This document shows positions 38,077-47,724 of a stretch of 64,000 nucleotides of DNA, one piece after another. The translations under genes were made by a program, and so were the position numbers. The notes below the pieces were generated by a model. The model was not told the DNA's origin. It ran no database searches and saw nothing but the letters and a program-made list of their open reading frames with translations. Source of the stretch: Actinomyces bovis. Lineage in GTDB: Bacteria; Actinomycetota; Actinomycetes; Actinomycetales; Actinomycetaceae. Numbering within the stretch: position 1 is the first letter of the stretch; each line of letters begins with the position of its first letter. The stretch spans positions 62,001 through 126,000 of the forward strand of contig NZ_UAPQ01000009.1 in assembly GCF_900444995.1 (NCBI RefSeq), given 5' to 3'.

Positions 38077-38564
38077 GCTTTGCCTCTCGTTGTCGGGTTA
38101 ACGGGCACTCCGGCAGGGACCCCGCTGTGTCGCTCGGCGTCAAGCGCCTGGTTGAGGATCACCACCGCCGCGGCCTGGTCTACGACTGAGCGGAATGAAC
38201 GCTCATTAAGGCCTGCGCCGTGAAGCGCCTGGTGGGCGCTCACTGTGCTCAGACGCTCGTCGACTAGCCTGACCGTGACGGGAGCCACGATGTCAGCCAG
38301 GGCTTGGGCCCAGCCTCGCGCATCCTTGGTAGAGGCTGTGCTTCGGCCCTGGAGGTTGGTTGGCAGCCCAACGACTGCCTCAACCGCACGGTACTCCTCA
38401 ATTAAAGCAGCTGCCTCATCAATGTCGGCCCCGTAGCGGTCCCGCTTAAGAGTCCGCACAGGCACCGCGAGGATGGCCTCAGCGTCACAGCGAGCGACGC
38501 CGACGCGAGCCTTTCCGACGTCGAAAGCAAGCCGTACCCCAGGGCGCAGGCCAACTTGGCTCAC
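38073..38564 (-). CDS. ruvX: Holliday junction resolvase-like RuvX/YqgF
   Basis: A 163-residue RNase H-fold nuclease linked to pre-16S rRNA processing and recombination. AFDVGKARVGVA at the start, VVGLPTNLQGR and VRLVDERLSTVSA, and the late Asp in SVVDQAAAVVIL fit the family. GTG start in a 4-nt overlap with alaS; part of alaS-ruvX-mltG. Confidence 0.92.
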   Translation of the reverse strand: MSQVGLRPGVRLAFDVGKARVGVARCDAEAILAVPVRTLKRDRYGADIDEAAALIEEYRAVEAVVGLPTNLQGRSTASTKDARGWAQALADIVAPVTVRLVDERLSTVSAHQALHGAGLNERSFRSVVDQAAAVVILNQALDAERHSGVPAGVPVNPTTRGKA

Positions 38565-41266
38565 GCGGAGAGCTCCTGGCTCACTGCGGCCAGTGCTTCA
38601 CCAATCTTGCTGACATCCTGGCCGCCGCCCTGAGCTAGATCCGGCTTGCCGCCGCCTCCACCTCCGAGCACTTTGGCAGCCACACGCACCAAGTCGCCTG
38701 CCTTGGCACCGGACTTTCGCGCGGCATCGTTCGTCGCAATTACCACCAGTGGCCGACCATTGCTAGCAGCAGCCACAGCAACCACAGTGGGCTCTGCCTC
38801 CCCCATGCGGGCGCGAGCATCCAGCACTAGGGAGCGGATGGCGTCAGCACCGGAGACCTCACCAAGGTCGGCACTGGCCAAAAGGTAGGTGCCAAGGTGC
38901 TGGGCCTGGGAGACGAACTCTGCGGTGCGGGCACCCAGAGCTGCCTGCTCAGCGGCAGCGAGCTTCTTCTCCGCCTCTTTGAGGCGTCCCAGGAGGTTCT
39001 CTACGCGCTCGGGAAGCTCCTCTGGGCGGGCCCCCACCATGGTGGAAAGCTGCGAGACCAGCGCGTGCTCCTTGTGCTGGAAACTATAGGCCGAGTCCGC
39101 CACTAGGGCGTCGATGCGTCGCACGCCGGAGCCAATAGATCCCTCACCTAAGACAGCAATGCGGCCGATATGCCCTGTGGAGGGCACGTGGGTGCCACCG
39201 CACAGCTCCTTGTCAAAGTTCTCACCGATGGTGACCACTCGTACCTCGGTGCCGTACTTCTCCCCGAATAGGGCAATCGCACCGGCTTTGCGGGCCTCGT
39301 CAAGGCCCATGACCTCTGTGGTGACCGGGAGGTTCTCAGCCAGCTTCTCGTTGACCAGAGACTCGATGCCGTCCATCTGTGAGCTGCTCAGCGCCGCTCC
39401 GTGGCGGAAGTCAAAGCGCAGCCGGGCCGGGGAGTTTTCAGAACCGGCCTGGGTGGCCTCAGCAGAGACCACCTTGCGCAGTCCGGCGTAGACCATGTGG
39501 GTGCCGGTGTGGGCGCGCGCGATAGCCAGACGGCGTACGGAGTCGATCTCCGCGTAGGCGCGGGCACCCACGGTTGCGGTGCCCTCTGTGAGGGTGCCTC
39601 GGTGCACCGACAGCCCCTTAATGGGGGCTTGCACGTCGTGCACCTCGATCACGGCGCCATCAGCCAGGCGGATGGTCCCGTGGTCGGCTAGCTGGCCACC
39701 CATCTCCGCGTAGAAGGGGGTGCGGTCCAAGATGACCTCAACCTGCGCGGGAGCGGTCACCGCCGGCACCGAGGCGCCGTCTACTAGCAAAGCAGCAACC
39801 TTGGCGTCATCTACCGCCAGCTCCGTGTAGCCCAGGAACTCGGAGCCACCTCCCAGCGTCTTGGCTACTTCTTGGAAGACGCGCACATCGGTATGCCCGG
39901 TCTTCTTGGCGCGGGCATCGGCGCGAGCGCGCTCCTTCTGCTCGTTCATGAGCGTGATGAAGCCCTGCTCATCCACCTCGACGCCCTGTTCAGCGGCCAT
40001 CTCCAGGGTCAGATCAATCGGGAAGCCGTATGTGTCATGCAGGGTGAAGGCGTCCTTGCCGGAGACCTGCCCGGCTCCCCCAGCCTGTTTAGCGGCGGCG
40101 ACGGCGGTGTCCAGGATGGTGGTTCCGGCGGTCAGCGTCTTGCGGAAGGCCTCTTCCTCCCCGTAGGCGACGTCGGAGATCTGGCTCCAGCGCTCTTCGA
40201 GCTCCGGGTAGGAGGCCTTCATGGCGTCTTTAGAGACTGTGAGCAGGGTGGGCAGGGCAGCGCCCTCCACGCCGAGCAGGCGCATGGAGCGCACGGCGCG
40301 GCGAATGAGGCGGCGCAGCACATAGCCACGGCCGTCGTTGCCAGGGCGCACGCCGTCGCCAATGAGCATGAGGGCACTGCGCACGTGATCGGCCACCACG
40401 CGCATGCGCACGTCGTCTAGGTAGGCGGGGCCTGCGGAGGGACCTGCAATACCTAGGCCATAGGTCTTGCCGCTCATCTCCTGGGCGGCGGCGATGACGG
40501 GGAAGACCTCGTCTATCTCGTACATATTGGGCTTGTCCTGCAGCAGGAAGGCGATGCGTTCCAGGCCTGCGCCCGTGTCGATGGCGGTCTGGTCGAGCTT
40601 GCCTACCAGTTCAAAGTCGTGTCCCTCGCCCTCACCCCGGATGAACTCGTCGAAGACAAGGTTCCAGATCTCCAGGAAGCGGTCCCCCTGAGTGTCAACC
40701 GCAGGGCCGCCCTCCGGGCCATAGCCGGGGCCACGGTCGTAGTGGATCTCGCAGCAGGAGCCGGCAGGGCCGGGCTGGCCGGTGGACCAGGAGATCTCCT
40801 CGAAGGGGAGCTTCTGAACGTGGGTGGGATCCATGCCAATGGTATTGGTGAGGTAGTCCCAGGAGACCTGGTCCTGCTCCCAGATGGTCATCCACAGGCG
40901 GTCGCCGTCCAGACCATAACCACCCTGGGACTGAGGCGTGGTGAGCAGCTCCCAGGCGTACTGGATGGCCCCCTCTTTGAAATAGTCACCAAAGGAGAAG
41001 TTCCCGTTCATCTGGAAGAAGGTGCCGTGACGGGTGGTCTTGCCGACGTTGTCGATGTCATTGGTGCGGATGCACTTCTGCACGCTGGCGGCGCGGGGCC
41101 AGGGAGCGGGCTCGGTGCCCAGGATGTAGGGAATGAAGGGCACCATCCCGGCCACGGTGAACAGGATGGAAGGCTCCGGGGAGATCAGAGACACGGAAGG
41201 GCGAATCTCGTGGTCCTTCGCGGCGAAGAAGTCGAGCCAGCGGGAGCGGATCTCAGAGGTGCGCAT
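38561..41266 (-). CDS. alaS: Alanyl-tRNA synthetase
   Basis: 901 residues, full length. Class II catalytic core at the N-terminus (SEIRSRWLDFFAAKDHEI, RHGTFFQMNGNFSFGDYFKEGA). The editing domain has HTGTHMVYAGL and the CGGTHVPSTGHIG zinc motif. A coiled-coil and C-Ala region ends with GGGGGKPDLAQGGG. It charges tRNA-Ala and hydrolyses mischarged Ser/Gly-tRNA. First gene of the long alaS-to-mltG chain. Confidence 0.96.
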   Translation of the reverse strand: MRTSEIRSRWLDFFAAKDHEIRPSVSLISPEPSILFTVAGMVPFIPYILGTEPAPWPRAASVQKCIRTNDIDNVGKTTRHGTFFQMNGNFSFGDYFKEGAIQYAWELLTTPQSQGGYGLDGDRLWMTIWEQDQVSWDYLTNTIGMDPTHVQKLPFEEISWSTGQPGPAGSCCEIHYDRGPGYGPEGGPAVDTQGDRFLEIWNLVFDEFIRGEGEGHDFELVGKLDQTAIDTGAGLERIAFLLQDKPNMYEIDEVFPVIAAAQEMSGKTYGLGIAGPSAGPAYLDDVRMRVVADHVRSALMLIGDGVRPGNDGRGYVLRRLIRRAVRSMRLLGVEGAALPTLLTVSKDAMKASYPELEERWSQISDVAYGEEEAFRKTLTAGTTILDTAVAAAKQAGGAGQVSGKDAFTLHDTYGFPIDLTLEMAAEQGVEVDEQGFITLMNEQKERARADARAKKTGHTDVRVFQEVAKTLGGGSEFLGYTELAVDDAKVAALLVDGASVPAVTAPAQVEVILDRTPFYAEMGGQLADHGTIRLADGAVIEVHDVQAPIKGLSVHRGTLTEGTATVGARAYAEIDSVRRLAIARAHTGTHMVYAGLRKVVSAEATQAGSENSPARLRFDFRHGAALSSSQMDGIESLVNEKLAENLPVTTEVMGLDEARKAGAIALFGEKYGTEVRVVTIGENFDKELCGGTHVPSTGHIGRIAVLGEGSIGSGVRRIDALVADSAYSFQHKEHALVSQLSTMVGARPEELPERVENLLGRLKEAEKKLAAAEQAALGARTAEFVSQAQHLGTYLLASADLGEVSGADAIRSLVLDARARMGEAEPTVVAVAAASNGRPLVVIATNDAARKSGAKAGDLVRVAAKVLGGGGGGKPDLAQGGGQDVSKIGEALAAVSQELSA

Positions 41267-41379
41267 TGATGTCCTCGGCTTGGGGCCCGCAGTGGGCGGT
41301 GGTGTCTTTGGGATGCCGCGGGGCGGCGTGACGGTTGTACCAAGGGCGAGGCTACTCGCTCTTGGCGCTGTAACGCGCA

Positions 41380-41410
41380 GCGCCCCGAGCCGGTGACCGG
41401 TCGGGGCGCC
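41380..41410 (-). terminator. Terminator after rpsD
   Basis: GCGCCCCGA and TCGGGGCGC flank CCGG-TGA-CCGG, giving a long two-part GC stem 16 bp past the rpsD stop and before alaS. No U-run. Strong by stability and place. Confidence 0.65.
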
Positions 41411-41425
41411 GCGGCGCAGTCAAGA

Positions 41426-42049
41426 TCAGCGCGAGTAGTACTCGACGACCATCTGGACGTCACAGATGACGGGAACTTCGTTGCGCTTGGGGCGACGCAC
41501 CAAAGTGGCGGTGAGCTTCTCAAGCTCGACCTTCAGGTACTCGGGTACGGGGGGCAGCACATCGCGGTGCGCACCGGCGGCAGCAACCTGGAAGGGAACC
41601 ATCACCTGGGAGCGGGGACGGACCTGGATGGTCTGGCCGGGCTTGACGCGGAAGGAGGGGCGGTCCACAACCTTGCCGTCAACCATGATGTGGCGGTGCA
41701 CGACGTCCTGGCGGGCCTGGGCGATGGTGCGCGCGAAGCCGGAGCGCAGGACGAGGGCGTCTAGGCGCATCTCGAGCAGCTCGACCAGGGACTCACCGGT
41801 CAGGCCCTTCTCGCGGCGGGCCTCCTCGAAGACGCGCTGGAGCTGAGCTTCGCGGACGCCGTACTGGGCGCGCAGGCGCTGCTTCTCCTTGAGTCGGACG
41901 GCGTAGTCGGACTCGGTGCGACGGCGGGCGCGGCCGTGCTCACCGGGGCCGTAAGGGCGCTTCTCAAAGTAACGGACGGCCTTGGGGGTAAGCGGGATGC
42001 CGAGGGCGCGGGAGAGGCGGACCGTGCGGCGGGCGCGGGCGTTTGCCAT
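41426..42049 (-). CDS. rpsD: 30S ribosomal protein S4
   Basis: 207 residues; MANARARRTVRLSRALGIPL, the S4 RNA-binding domain LEMRLDALVLRSGFARTIAQARQ and VDGKVVDRPSFRVKPGQ. No N-terminal zinc-cysteine cluster. The ATG at 42049 is chosen because it opens as the family does and has AAAGAAGAA upstream; the 11-codon upstream extension is not conserved. Stand-alone rpsD before alaS is common in actinobacteria. Confidence 0.95.
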   Translation of the reverse strand: MANARARRTVRLSRALGIPLTPKAVRYFEKRPYGPGEHGRARRRTESDYAVRLKEKQRLRAQYGVREAQLQRVFEEARREKGLTGESLVELLEMRLDALVLRSGFARTIAQARQDVVHRHIMVDGKVVDRPSFRVKPGQTIQVRPRSQVMVPFQVAAAGAHRDVLPPVPEYLKVELEKLTATLVRRPKRNEVPVICDVQMVVEYYSR

Positions 42050-42234
42050 GTGTTCTTCTTTCCTGTCGGAGTGGTCGCACACCGTGAGCTTGGTGCTCGC
42101 GGCGCGGGGTCAGCCTGCTTGGGCCTGGACCCCAGGAGTCGCCTGCTCCGCACTAACGGCCGCAGGCAACTCGGGCACTCTACCGGCCGGTCAGGTCAGG
42201 AGGCGAGTCGCGACGCCCGGTTGTGAGCCGATAC

Positions 42235-43080
42235 TCATGATTTCAGCTTCTGCTCCTGCTGCCCCAGCTGGGCGGGAGAAGTTTGGCGACGGCCCTGACG
42301 GCGGGCGCGCAGCAAAGTGGTAGTGGCGACCCAGATTAGGAAGAGACTGAAAAGGATACTGCCCTGCTTGGGAGTCACATAAGCCGCCAGCCAGGTCCCA
42401 AATGGCGCGGTCACGGCAGCGGCTGTCCCCACGATCACGCCTGCTTTCAGGTCGGCCAGTCCGTGGCGGAGATTGGTCCAGGTGCCGGTGATGGCGGTGG
42501 GAAGCATAACGAGCAGGGAGGTGCCCCGAGCTAGCAGGTCGCCCAACCCCACGGCCAGCTCCAGGCCCGGGACGATCACACTGCCGCCACCTACGCCAAT
42601 CAGCCCAGCCATAATGCCGGAGAGCAAACCCACTCCCACGAGTGCCAGGCCCCGCCAGAGGTCTAGGGACAGGGTGGCTTCACGCACCGGGACGTGCAGC
42701 TGTTGCAGCACCACCACCAGGCCCACGAAGCCAATCAGCACCCAGGGCAAGGTGCGGGAAGGCAGTCGGCGCAGCAGCCAGGCCCCCAGCTGGGTGCCCA
42801 CTAAAGCACCTGGCACTAGGAAGCAGGTAGCCACCAGGGATACCTCACCACGCAGGCCGTAACTGCAGGCACCTACTGCGGCTGTCACCACGATGGCGGC
42901 CAGGGAGGTGGCCGAAGCGCGTCTTTGCTCCATGCCCACCACTGCGATTAGAGCAGGCACGATTACTAGGCCACCGCCCACACCGAACAGTCCTGAAAGG
43001 AGGCCAGCAGCCACGCCGGTAAGCGCCACCAGGGTGGTGCGACGCCAGCTAGGTGCGGTGGTGCTTAGGTCCTTGCTCAA
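42235..43080 (-). CDS. TauE/SafE family membrane permease
   Basis: A 281-residue integral membrane protein with about eight hydrophobic segments and two glycine-rich repeats typical of the family ([16 protein letters not shown] near the start and [15 protein letters not shown] near the middle). Members export sulfite, sulfoacetate or related small anions; the substrate is unknown. The TTG start overlaps the rarA stop (TTGA). The 150 bp after rpsD's start likely carries the rpsD promoter rather than anything of this gene. Confidence 0.85.
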   Translation of the reverse strand: MSKDLSTTAPSWRRTTLVALTGVAAGLLSGLFGVGGGLVIVPALIAVVGMEQRRASATSLAAIVVTAAVGACSYGLRGEVSLVATCFLVPGALVGTQLGAWLLRRLPSRTLPWVLIGFVGLVVVLQQLHVPVREATLSLDLWRGLALVGVGLLSGIMAGLIGVGGGSVIVPGLELAVGLGDLLARGTSLLVMLPTAITGTWTNLRHGLADLKAGVIVGTAAAVTAPFGTWLAAYVTPKQGSILFSLFLIWVATTTLLRARRQGRRQTSPAQLGQQEQKLKS

Positions 43081-44516
43081 GCGGACTCCTTGGGTGCGTC
43101 ACTGCCGCTCTTGCCAGCGGCTCCAGTCGCCTCGGGGTCCTTGGCAGGCGTGGGGCGCAGAATCGCTTGTACGGCTTGCATGCGCTCGCTTAGTCGCCGC
43201 TCATTGCCATTGGCGGAAGGGCGCCAGTAACGCACGCCGCGCAGTGTCTCTGGCAGATACTCCTGGGCGACCACGCCGTGTGGATAGTCATGAGGGTAAA
43301 GGTAGCCGACACCGTGCCCTTGTTCCTTGGCACCCGGGTAGTGGGCGTCGCGCAGGTGCGGCGGCACGACGCCGGACTTGCCCGCGTGCACATCAGCAAG
43401 TGCCGACTCAATGCCTGCAATAACCGAGTTCGACTTGGGGGCTGTGGCCACGGCCAGGGCAGCCTCCGCGAGCACGATGCGTGCTTCCGGCATGCCGATA
43501 AGCGCCACCGCCTGTTGTGCGGCCACCGCAGTGGACAGCACGCTGGGGTCAGCCAAACCCACATCTTCAGCCGCATGGATGGTGATGCGACGAGCCACAA
43601 AGCGCGGGTCCTCCCCCGCTGCCAGCATGCGGGCTAGGTAGTGCAAGGTGGCGTCGGGGTCCGAGCCGCGCATGGATTTTATGAAGGCACTGATCACGTC
43701 GTAGTGCTGGTCTCCGGCGCGGTCATAGCGAACGGCCGCTACATCCGCAGCCCGCTCAACGTCGCCCAGGCTAATCTCCGCGATGACACCGGAGGCTTGA
43801 CCTACAGCGGTCTGCACAGCTCCCGCAGCGGCTTCTAGAATGGTCAGGGCTTTGCGGGCATCTGAGCCAGCCATGCGGACAATCTGCTCGCGAGCCTTCT
43901 CCCCCAGGCGCACGGCCCTATCCAGACCGCGCGGATCCGTAACGGCGCGGTCTAGGAGCGCACGGATAGCGTCAGCTTCCAATGGGTGCAGGGTTAGCAG
44001 GAGGGAGCGAGACAGCAGCGGGGAGACCACAGAGAAGCTGGGATTCTCCGTGGTGGCAGCCACTAAAGTCACCCAACGGTTTTCTACCCCTGGCAGTAGG
44101 GAGTCCTGTTGAGTGCGAGTGAAGCGGTGGACCTCATCCACAAAGAGCACCGTCTCCTCCCCGGAGGACACGAGTCGACGGCGTGCCTCAGAGACCACTT
44201 GGCGAATGTCCTTGACTCCTGCGGTGACGGCGGAGAGTTCCACGAAACGACGTCCGCTGGCACGGGCCACCAGGTAGGCCAAGGTGGTTTTGCCGGTTCC
44301 GGGCGGGCCCCAGAGCATCACTGAGGAAACGCCGGCGCCCCGTTGGAAGTCATCTGCCGGCTCAACCAGGCGACGCAGGGGCGAGCCCGCGCCCAGGAGA
44401 TGGTCTTGACCAAGCACCTCGTCTAGGTTCTTGGGCCGCATGCGCACTGCCAACGGGGCGTGGGCGTTGTTAGGGACGCCGTCGTCGTCAGTACCGAGCG
44501 CCTCGAACAAATCCAT
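43077..44516 (-). CDS. rarA: Replication-associated recombination protein RarA (MgsA), AAA+ ATPase
   Basis: 479 residues. [21 protein letters not shown], Walker [11 protein letters not shown], Walker [19 protein letters not shown] and sensor [10 protein letters not shown] are present, followed by the tetramerisation domain. It acts at stalled forks with SSB and the clamp. Lies between rpsD/alaS and ruvX-type genes as often in actinobacteria, with a divergent transporter upstream. Confidence 0.93.
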   Translation of the reverse strand: MDLFEALGTDDDGVPNNAHAPLAVRMRPKNLDEVLGQDHLLGAGSPLRRLVEPADDFQRGAGVSSVMLWGPPGTGKTTLAYLVARASGRRFVELSAVTAGVKDIRQVVSEARRRLVSSGEETVLFVDEVHRFTRTQQDSLLPGVENRWVTLVAATTENPSFSVVSPLLSRSLLLTLHPLEADAIRALLDRAVTDPRGLDRAVRLGEKAREQIVRMAGSDARKALTILEAAAGAVQTAVGQASGVIAEISLGDVERAADVAAVRYDRAGDQHYDVISAFIKSMRGSDPDATLHYLARMLAAGEDPRFVARRITIHAAEDVGLADPSVLSTAVAAQQAVALIGMPEARIVLAEAALAVATAPKSNSVIAGIESALADVHAGKSGVVPPHLRDAHYPGAKEQGHGVGYLYPHDYPHGVVAQEYLPETLRGVRYWRPSANGNERRLSERMQAVQAILRPTPAKDPEATGAAGKSGSDAPKESA

Positions 44517-44578
44517 GTATCCGAGCCTACCTGCCCGGCTTCAACGATCTTGTGCCCTAAAGATGAGACAATACCGCC

Positions 44579-46858
44579 ATGCTCTCCTGGCTATCGCGTC
44601 GAATTGTTAAAGACGCCTGGTACATCGTCGGGGTGTGGGCAGCTGTCGCCGCGATACTGGCCACGCTCTCGCTAGTGGGCCTGGGAGGCGGAAGCCTCTT
44701 TGACCGCCTTAAGGCTGGTGATGGTCTAGTGACCGGGTCTTCAAGTGCTGAAGGCCAGCAGGTCCTGGACTCACTGTCGGGTGACGGCGTACCTGTCACC
44801 CTGCTGGTAACCGGCGTCGATATCAAGAGTGAGGAGCAGCAAAAGCAGGTTGCACAAGCGCTCACCCAAGCTCATGCCGATCTGCGCGAACTCGTGGGCG
44901 AGACCAATGTGGTGGACCCCTTTGTGGTCCCGGGCATGCTAAGTGAGCATGCCGCGCAAGCCCTAGCCTCGTCCAAGCTCGATGGCTTCCTGATTGTGGC
45001 GAAGGTGGATCCAAACGGCCCAGAAGTAGCCAAGGCGGAAGACGCTAAGCACGCTAAGGAAGTTGAGCGCCTGGTTGCCAAAGTGACCGAGCGGATGCGT
45101 CAGGTGCCTGGTGAGCTTGCGGCGGTCGCTCCGCAAGCCAAGGGCATCGTCTCCCACGCGGATCTGATGACTGCTGCCCTGAACAATCAGGTGCAGCAAG
45201 ACCTCGTGCACGGTGAAGTGGTTTCCTTGCCACTGGCACTGGTGGTGATGGTGCTGGTTTTTGGTGGTTTCCTGCTGGCAGGGATGCCGTTGGCCGGTGC
45301 GCTGGTCTCGATCGGTTGCTCACTTGGAGCCTTGTTCCTACTCAGCCACGCCATGGACTTGCAGTCCTTCGTGGTCAATATCGTCTCCGTGATTGGCCTG
45401 GGCCTGTCCATCGACTACGGCCTGCTCATTACCTCCCGCTTCCGTGAAGAGCTCAAACGCGCCCAGGAGGGAGCTTCTAAGGCGGGGCAGCAGCAAAGCC
45501 GACGGCGCCACGGCCCTGTGCCTGACGCGCTGGAAGTTACTTTGGCGACGGCGGGACGGACGGTGCTGTTCTCAGCCTTGACAGTGGCTATCTGCCTGCT
45601 CGGCCTGTTGCTGTTGCGCCCGGCGGTGCTCCGGCTGATTGGCCTGGCTGGGGTCGCGGTGGTGTTGGCCGCCGTGGTGGTTTCCCTAACGCTCGTTCCG
45701 GCTCTGCTCAGCATTGCAGGCACGCGTTTGCTGCAGCCCTCTCCCCTGGCACGGATTCCCGGCCTGGGTGCGCTGCAGGCCCGGCTAGGTGATGTGAGTC
45801 GCGAGGAGGGAGTCTTCTCCGCGATTGCGCGTCGCGTGCACCAGCACCCCTGGGTGGTGCTGGTTTCCTGCCTGGTGCTGTTGGTGCTGATGGCCGCACC
45901 CGTCAGTCACCTACACATGCTCTCCTCCAAGGAGGAACTGCTGCCACCAAACTCCGACCAAAGGGCATATTTGAACACCTTGGCGGAGAACTACCCGGCA
46001 GCCCAGGCACCTGATGCCACGGTAGTGCTAGCTGGCTCTGGTGAGAGCGTCCTGGGCTTTGTAAACGACTCTGTGTCCAAAGCTGAGGGCGTGAATGCGG
46101 TGCTCCAGACGGCCACCGCCGGGCGATACACCGTGCTCTACCTAGACTTACAGGGAGACCCGGGTTCAACAACGGCGGAGCAGGCTGTGCAGGCCTTGCG
46201 CGCCACCACCCCGCCGGTGCCGATGTGGGTCACCGGTCAGGCTGCCAGCCAGGTGGATTTCCATGACGCAGTGCTAAGAGGCGCGCCGGTAGCCGGCCTA
46301 GTGATAGTCCTGGCAACCTTTGTACTGCTTTTCCTAATGACCGGATCGCTCTTGGTGCCGGTGAAGGCGCTGATCATCAACGTCATCTCCCTGCTGGCCT
46401 CGCTAGGACTGCTGACTTGGGTGTTCCAGGACGGCTATGGCTCCGGCTTGCTGGGATTCACGCCGATTGGCGGCTTGGAGACCTATGTGGTGATCACGGC
46501 TGTGGCTGTCGGTTTTGGCCTGGCGATGGACTACGAAGTCTTCCTGCTGTCCCGCATCAAGGAGTTTTGGGACCTTGGGGAGGACAATGACACTGCTGTA
46601 GAGCGTGGCTTGCAACGCTCCGGGAGGATCGTCACCTCAGCTGCCCTAATCATGGTGTTGGTCTTCGTGGGCTTCGTCTCTGGTCAGTTGCTGGTGGTCA
46701 AGCAGATCGGCTTGGCCATGGCGATCATTGTGGCTCTGGACGCCACACTCGTACGCATGCTGCTGGTGCCTGCCACTATGACGCTGCTGGGCGAGTGGAA
46801 CTGGTGGGCCCCTGCTCCCCTGCGCAAACTCCACGCACGGATTGCACTAGCGCACTGA
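44579..46858 (+). CDS. MmpL-type RND transporter
   Basis: A 759-residue membrane protein of the MMPL family. The first membrane helix is at about 16-38, followed by an external loop, a helix bundle at about 213-380, a helix near 425-445, a second external loop and a C-terminal bundle from about 569. Both halves keep the Asp-Tyr pair of the proton relay (Asp279-Tyr280 in LSIDYG, Asp651-Tyr652 in AMDYE). MmpL proteins export lipids or drugs; the substrate is unknown. Divergent from rarA, with 62 bp between starts. Confidence 0.88.
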   Translation: MLSWLSRRIVKDAWYIVGVWAAVAAILATLSLVGLGGGSLFDRLKAGDGLVTGSSSAEGQQVLDSLSGDGVPVTLLVTGVDIKSEEQQKQVAQALTQAHADLRELVGETNVVDPFVVPGMLSEHAAQALASSKLDGFLIVAKVDPNGPEVAKAEDAKHAKEVERLVAKVTERMRQVPGELAAVAPQAKGIVSHADLMTAALNNQVQQDLVHGEVVSLPLALVVMVLVFGGFLLAGMPLAGALVSIGCSLGALFLLSHAMDLQSFVVNIVSVIGLGLSIDYGLLITSRFREELKRAQEGASKAGQQQSRRRHGPVPDALEVTLATAGRTVLFSALTVAICLLGLLLLRPAVLRLIGLAGVAVVLAAVVVSLTLVPALLSIAGTRLLQPSPLARIPGLGALQARLGDVSREEGVFSAIARRVHQHPWVVLVSCLVLLVLMAAPVSHLHMLSSKEELLPPNSDQRAYLNTLAENYPAAQAPDATVVLAGSGESVLGFVNDSVSKAEGVNAVLQTATAGRYTVLYLDLQGDPGSTTAEQAVQALRATTPPVPMWVTGQAASQVDFHDAVLRGAPVAGLVIVLATFVLLFLMTGSLLVPVKALIINVISLLASLGLLTWVFQDGYGSGLLGFTPIGGLETYVVITAVAVGFGLAMDYEVFLLSRIKEFWDLGEDNDTAVERGLQRSGRIVTSAALIMVLVFVGFVSGQLLVVKQIGLAMAIIVALDATLVRMLLVPATMTLLGEWNWWAPAPLRKLHARIALAH

Positions 46859-46864
46859 GTATTC

Positions 46865-46889
46865 AGGCCGAGGTTTGAGCACTCGGCCT
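46865..46889. terminator. Bidirectional hairpin between the MmpL gene and the YciO gene
   Basis: AGGCCGAG (46865-46872) and CTCGGCCT (46882-46889) form an 8-bp stem with a 9-nt loop in the 39-bp gap between two convergent genes. Confidence 0.6.
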
Positions 46890-46897
46890 AAGGCTTC

Positions 46898-47515
46898 TCA
46901 GAGCAAGCTGATATCTCCGGCGCCGGCGCGCACGACCTCTGGCATATCTGCCGTGAGGTCGACGACGGTGGTCGGCTCAGTGGAGCTCACTGGCCCTTCA
47001 ATCACGACGTCGATCAGGTGTCCCAGGGAGTCCTCGATCTCCCAGCCACTGGTTTCAGGCTGCTCCTGCCCGGGGCGGATGAAGGTTGAGGACAGGATTG
47101 GTGCACCGAAGCCCGCTACTAGCGCTTGAGTGATGGCGTGCTTGGGAATGCGCACCCCCAGTGTGTGCTTCTTGGCGTTCAGGCTCATGCGTGGCACTTC
47201 TTTGGTGCCCTTGAGGATGAAGGTCCAGGGCCCCGGGGTGAGCCGTTTGATGAGTCGGAAAGCATTGTTGCCGACGATGGCGATGGGGCCCACCTGTCCG
47301 AAGTCTGCGCACACGTAGGTGAAATCATGCTTGTCCGAGAGTTGCCGGATGGCGCGGATTCGGTCCAAGCCCTCCTTGTTACCAGGGGCCGAGGCCAGAG
47401 CGTAGCCAGAGTCTGTGGGGTAGGCGATCAGGCCGCCGTCGCGCAGCACACTGACGACCTTGTCAACGAGCCGAGCTTGCGGATTGTCCGGGTGAATCTC
47501 CAGGTAGCGTGACAT
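46898..47515 (-). CDS. YciO/Sua5/YrdC-family protein (threonylcarbamoyl-AMP synthase-like)
   Basis: 205 residues with the YrdC fold. GGLIAYPTDSGYALA, TPGPWTFILKGTKEVP, HTLGVRIPKH and ILSSTFIRPG place it nearer to the YciO branch than to the tRNA-modifying Sua5 proper, so a role in t6A synthesis is not certain. The ATG at 47515 (MSRYLEIHPDNPQ) is the conserved family start. It diverges from the His/Cys-rich protein gene; the Zur-like boxes lie 80-160 bp upstream of it. Confidence 0.85.
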   Translation of the reverse strand: MSRYLEIHPDNPQARLVDKVVSVLRDGGLIAYPTDSGYALASAPGNKEGLDRIRAIRQLSDKHDFTYVCADFGQVGPIAIVGNNAFRLIKRLTPGPWTFILKGTKEVPRMSLNAKKHTLGVRIPKHAITQALVAGFGAPILSSTFIRPGQEQPETSGWEIEDSLGHLIDVVIEGPVSSTEPTTVVDLTADMPEVVRAGAGDISLL

Positions 47516-47595
47516 GCCCCTATTGTGCGCCAGGATCACTGCTTGCGGCAGGGTTCAGCACCGGCCAAGCGCACCAGCCCGGCGATTCACCAGAA

Positions 47596-47610
47596 TGGAA
47601 ATGACTCTCA
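47596..47610. promoter_or_regulatory. Zur-box-like site 1
   Basis: TGGAAATGACTCTCA matches the actinobacterial Zur palindrome TGAAAATGATTTTCA at 12 of 15 positions. First of three sites in an AT-rich stretch upstream of the His/Cys-rich gene. Confidence 0.55.
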
Positions 47611-47629
47611 ATTCGCGTGGACAACATTC

Positions 47630-47644
47630 CGAGAATGATTTTCA
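47630..47644. promoter_or_regulatory. Zur-box-like site 2 (best match)
   Basis: CGAGAATGATTTTCA matches TGAAAATGATTTTCA at 13 of 15 positions. Its centre is 34 bp from that of site 1, about three helical turns. Confidence 0.7.
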
Positions 47645-47661
47645 TGCATTGTTTTCGTTCA

Positions 47662-47676
47662 TGAGAGACATTTTCA
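47662..47676. promoter_or_regulatory. Zur-box-like site 3
   Basis: TGAGAGACATTTTCA matches the consensus at 11 of 15 positions. Its centre is 32 bp from that of site 2, and it ends 3 bp before the candidate -35 box. Confidence 0.5.
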
Positions 47677-47679
47677 TGT

Positions 47680-47709
47680 TTGGCATTCGGCAATTCTTGC
47701 GTTTATTCT
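47680..47709 (+). promoter_or_regulatory. Candidate promoter of the His/Cys-rich protein
   Basis: TTGGCA (47680-47685, 5 of 6 to TTGACA) and TATTCT (47704-47709, 4 of 6) are 18 nt apart. Transcription would begin near 47716. All three Zur-like boxes then lie upstream of the -35, a layout seen for Zur-activated as well as for repressed genes. Confidence 0.5.
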
Positions 47710-47724
47710 TTTCAGGAAGGAACT

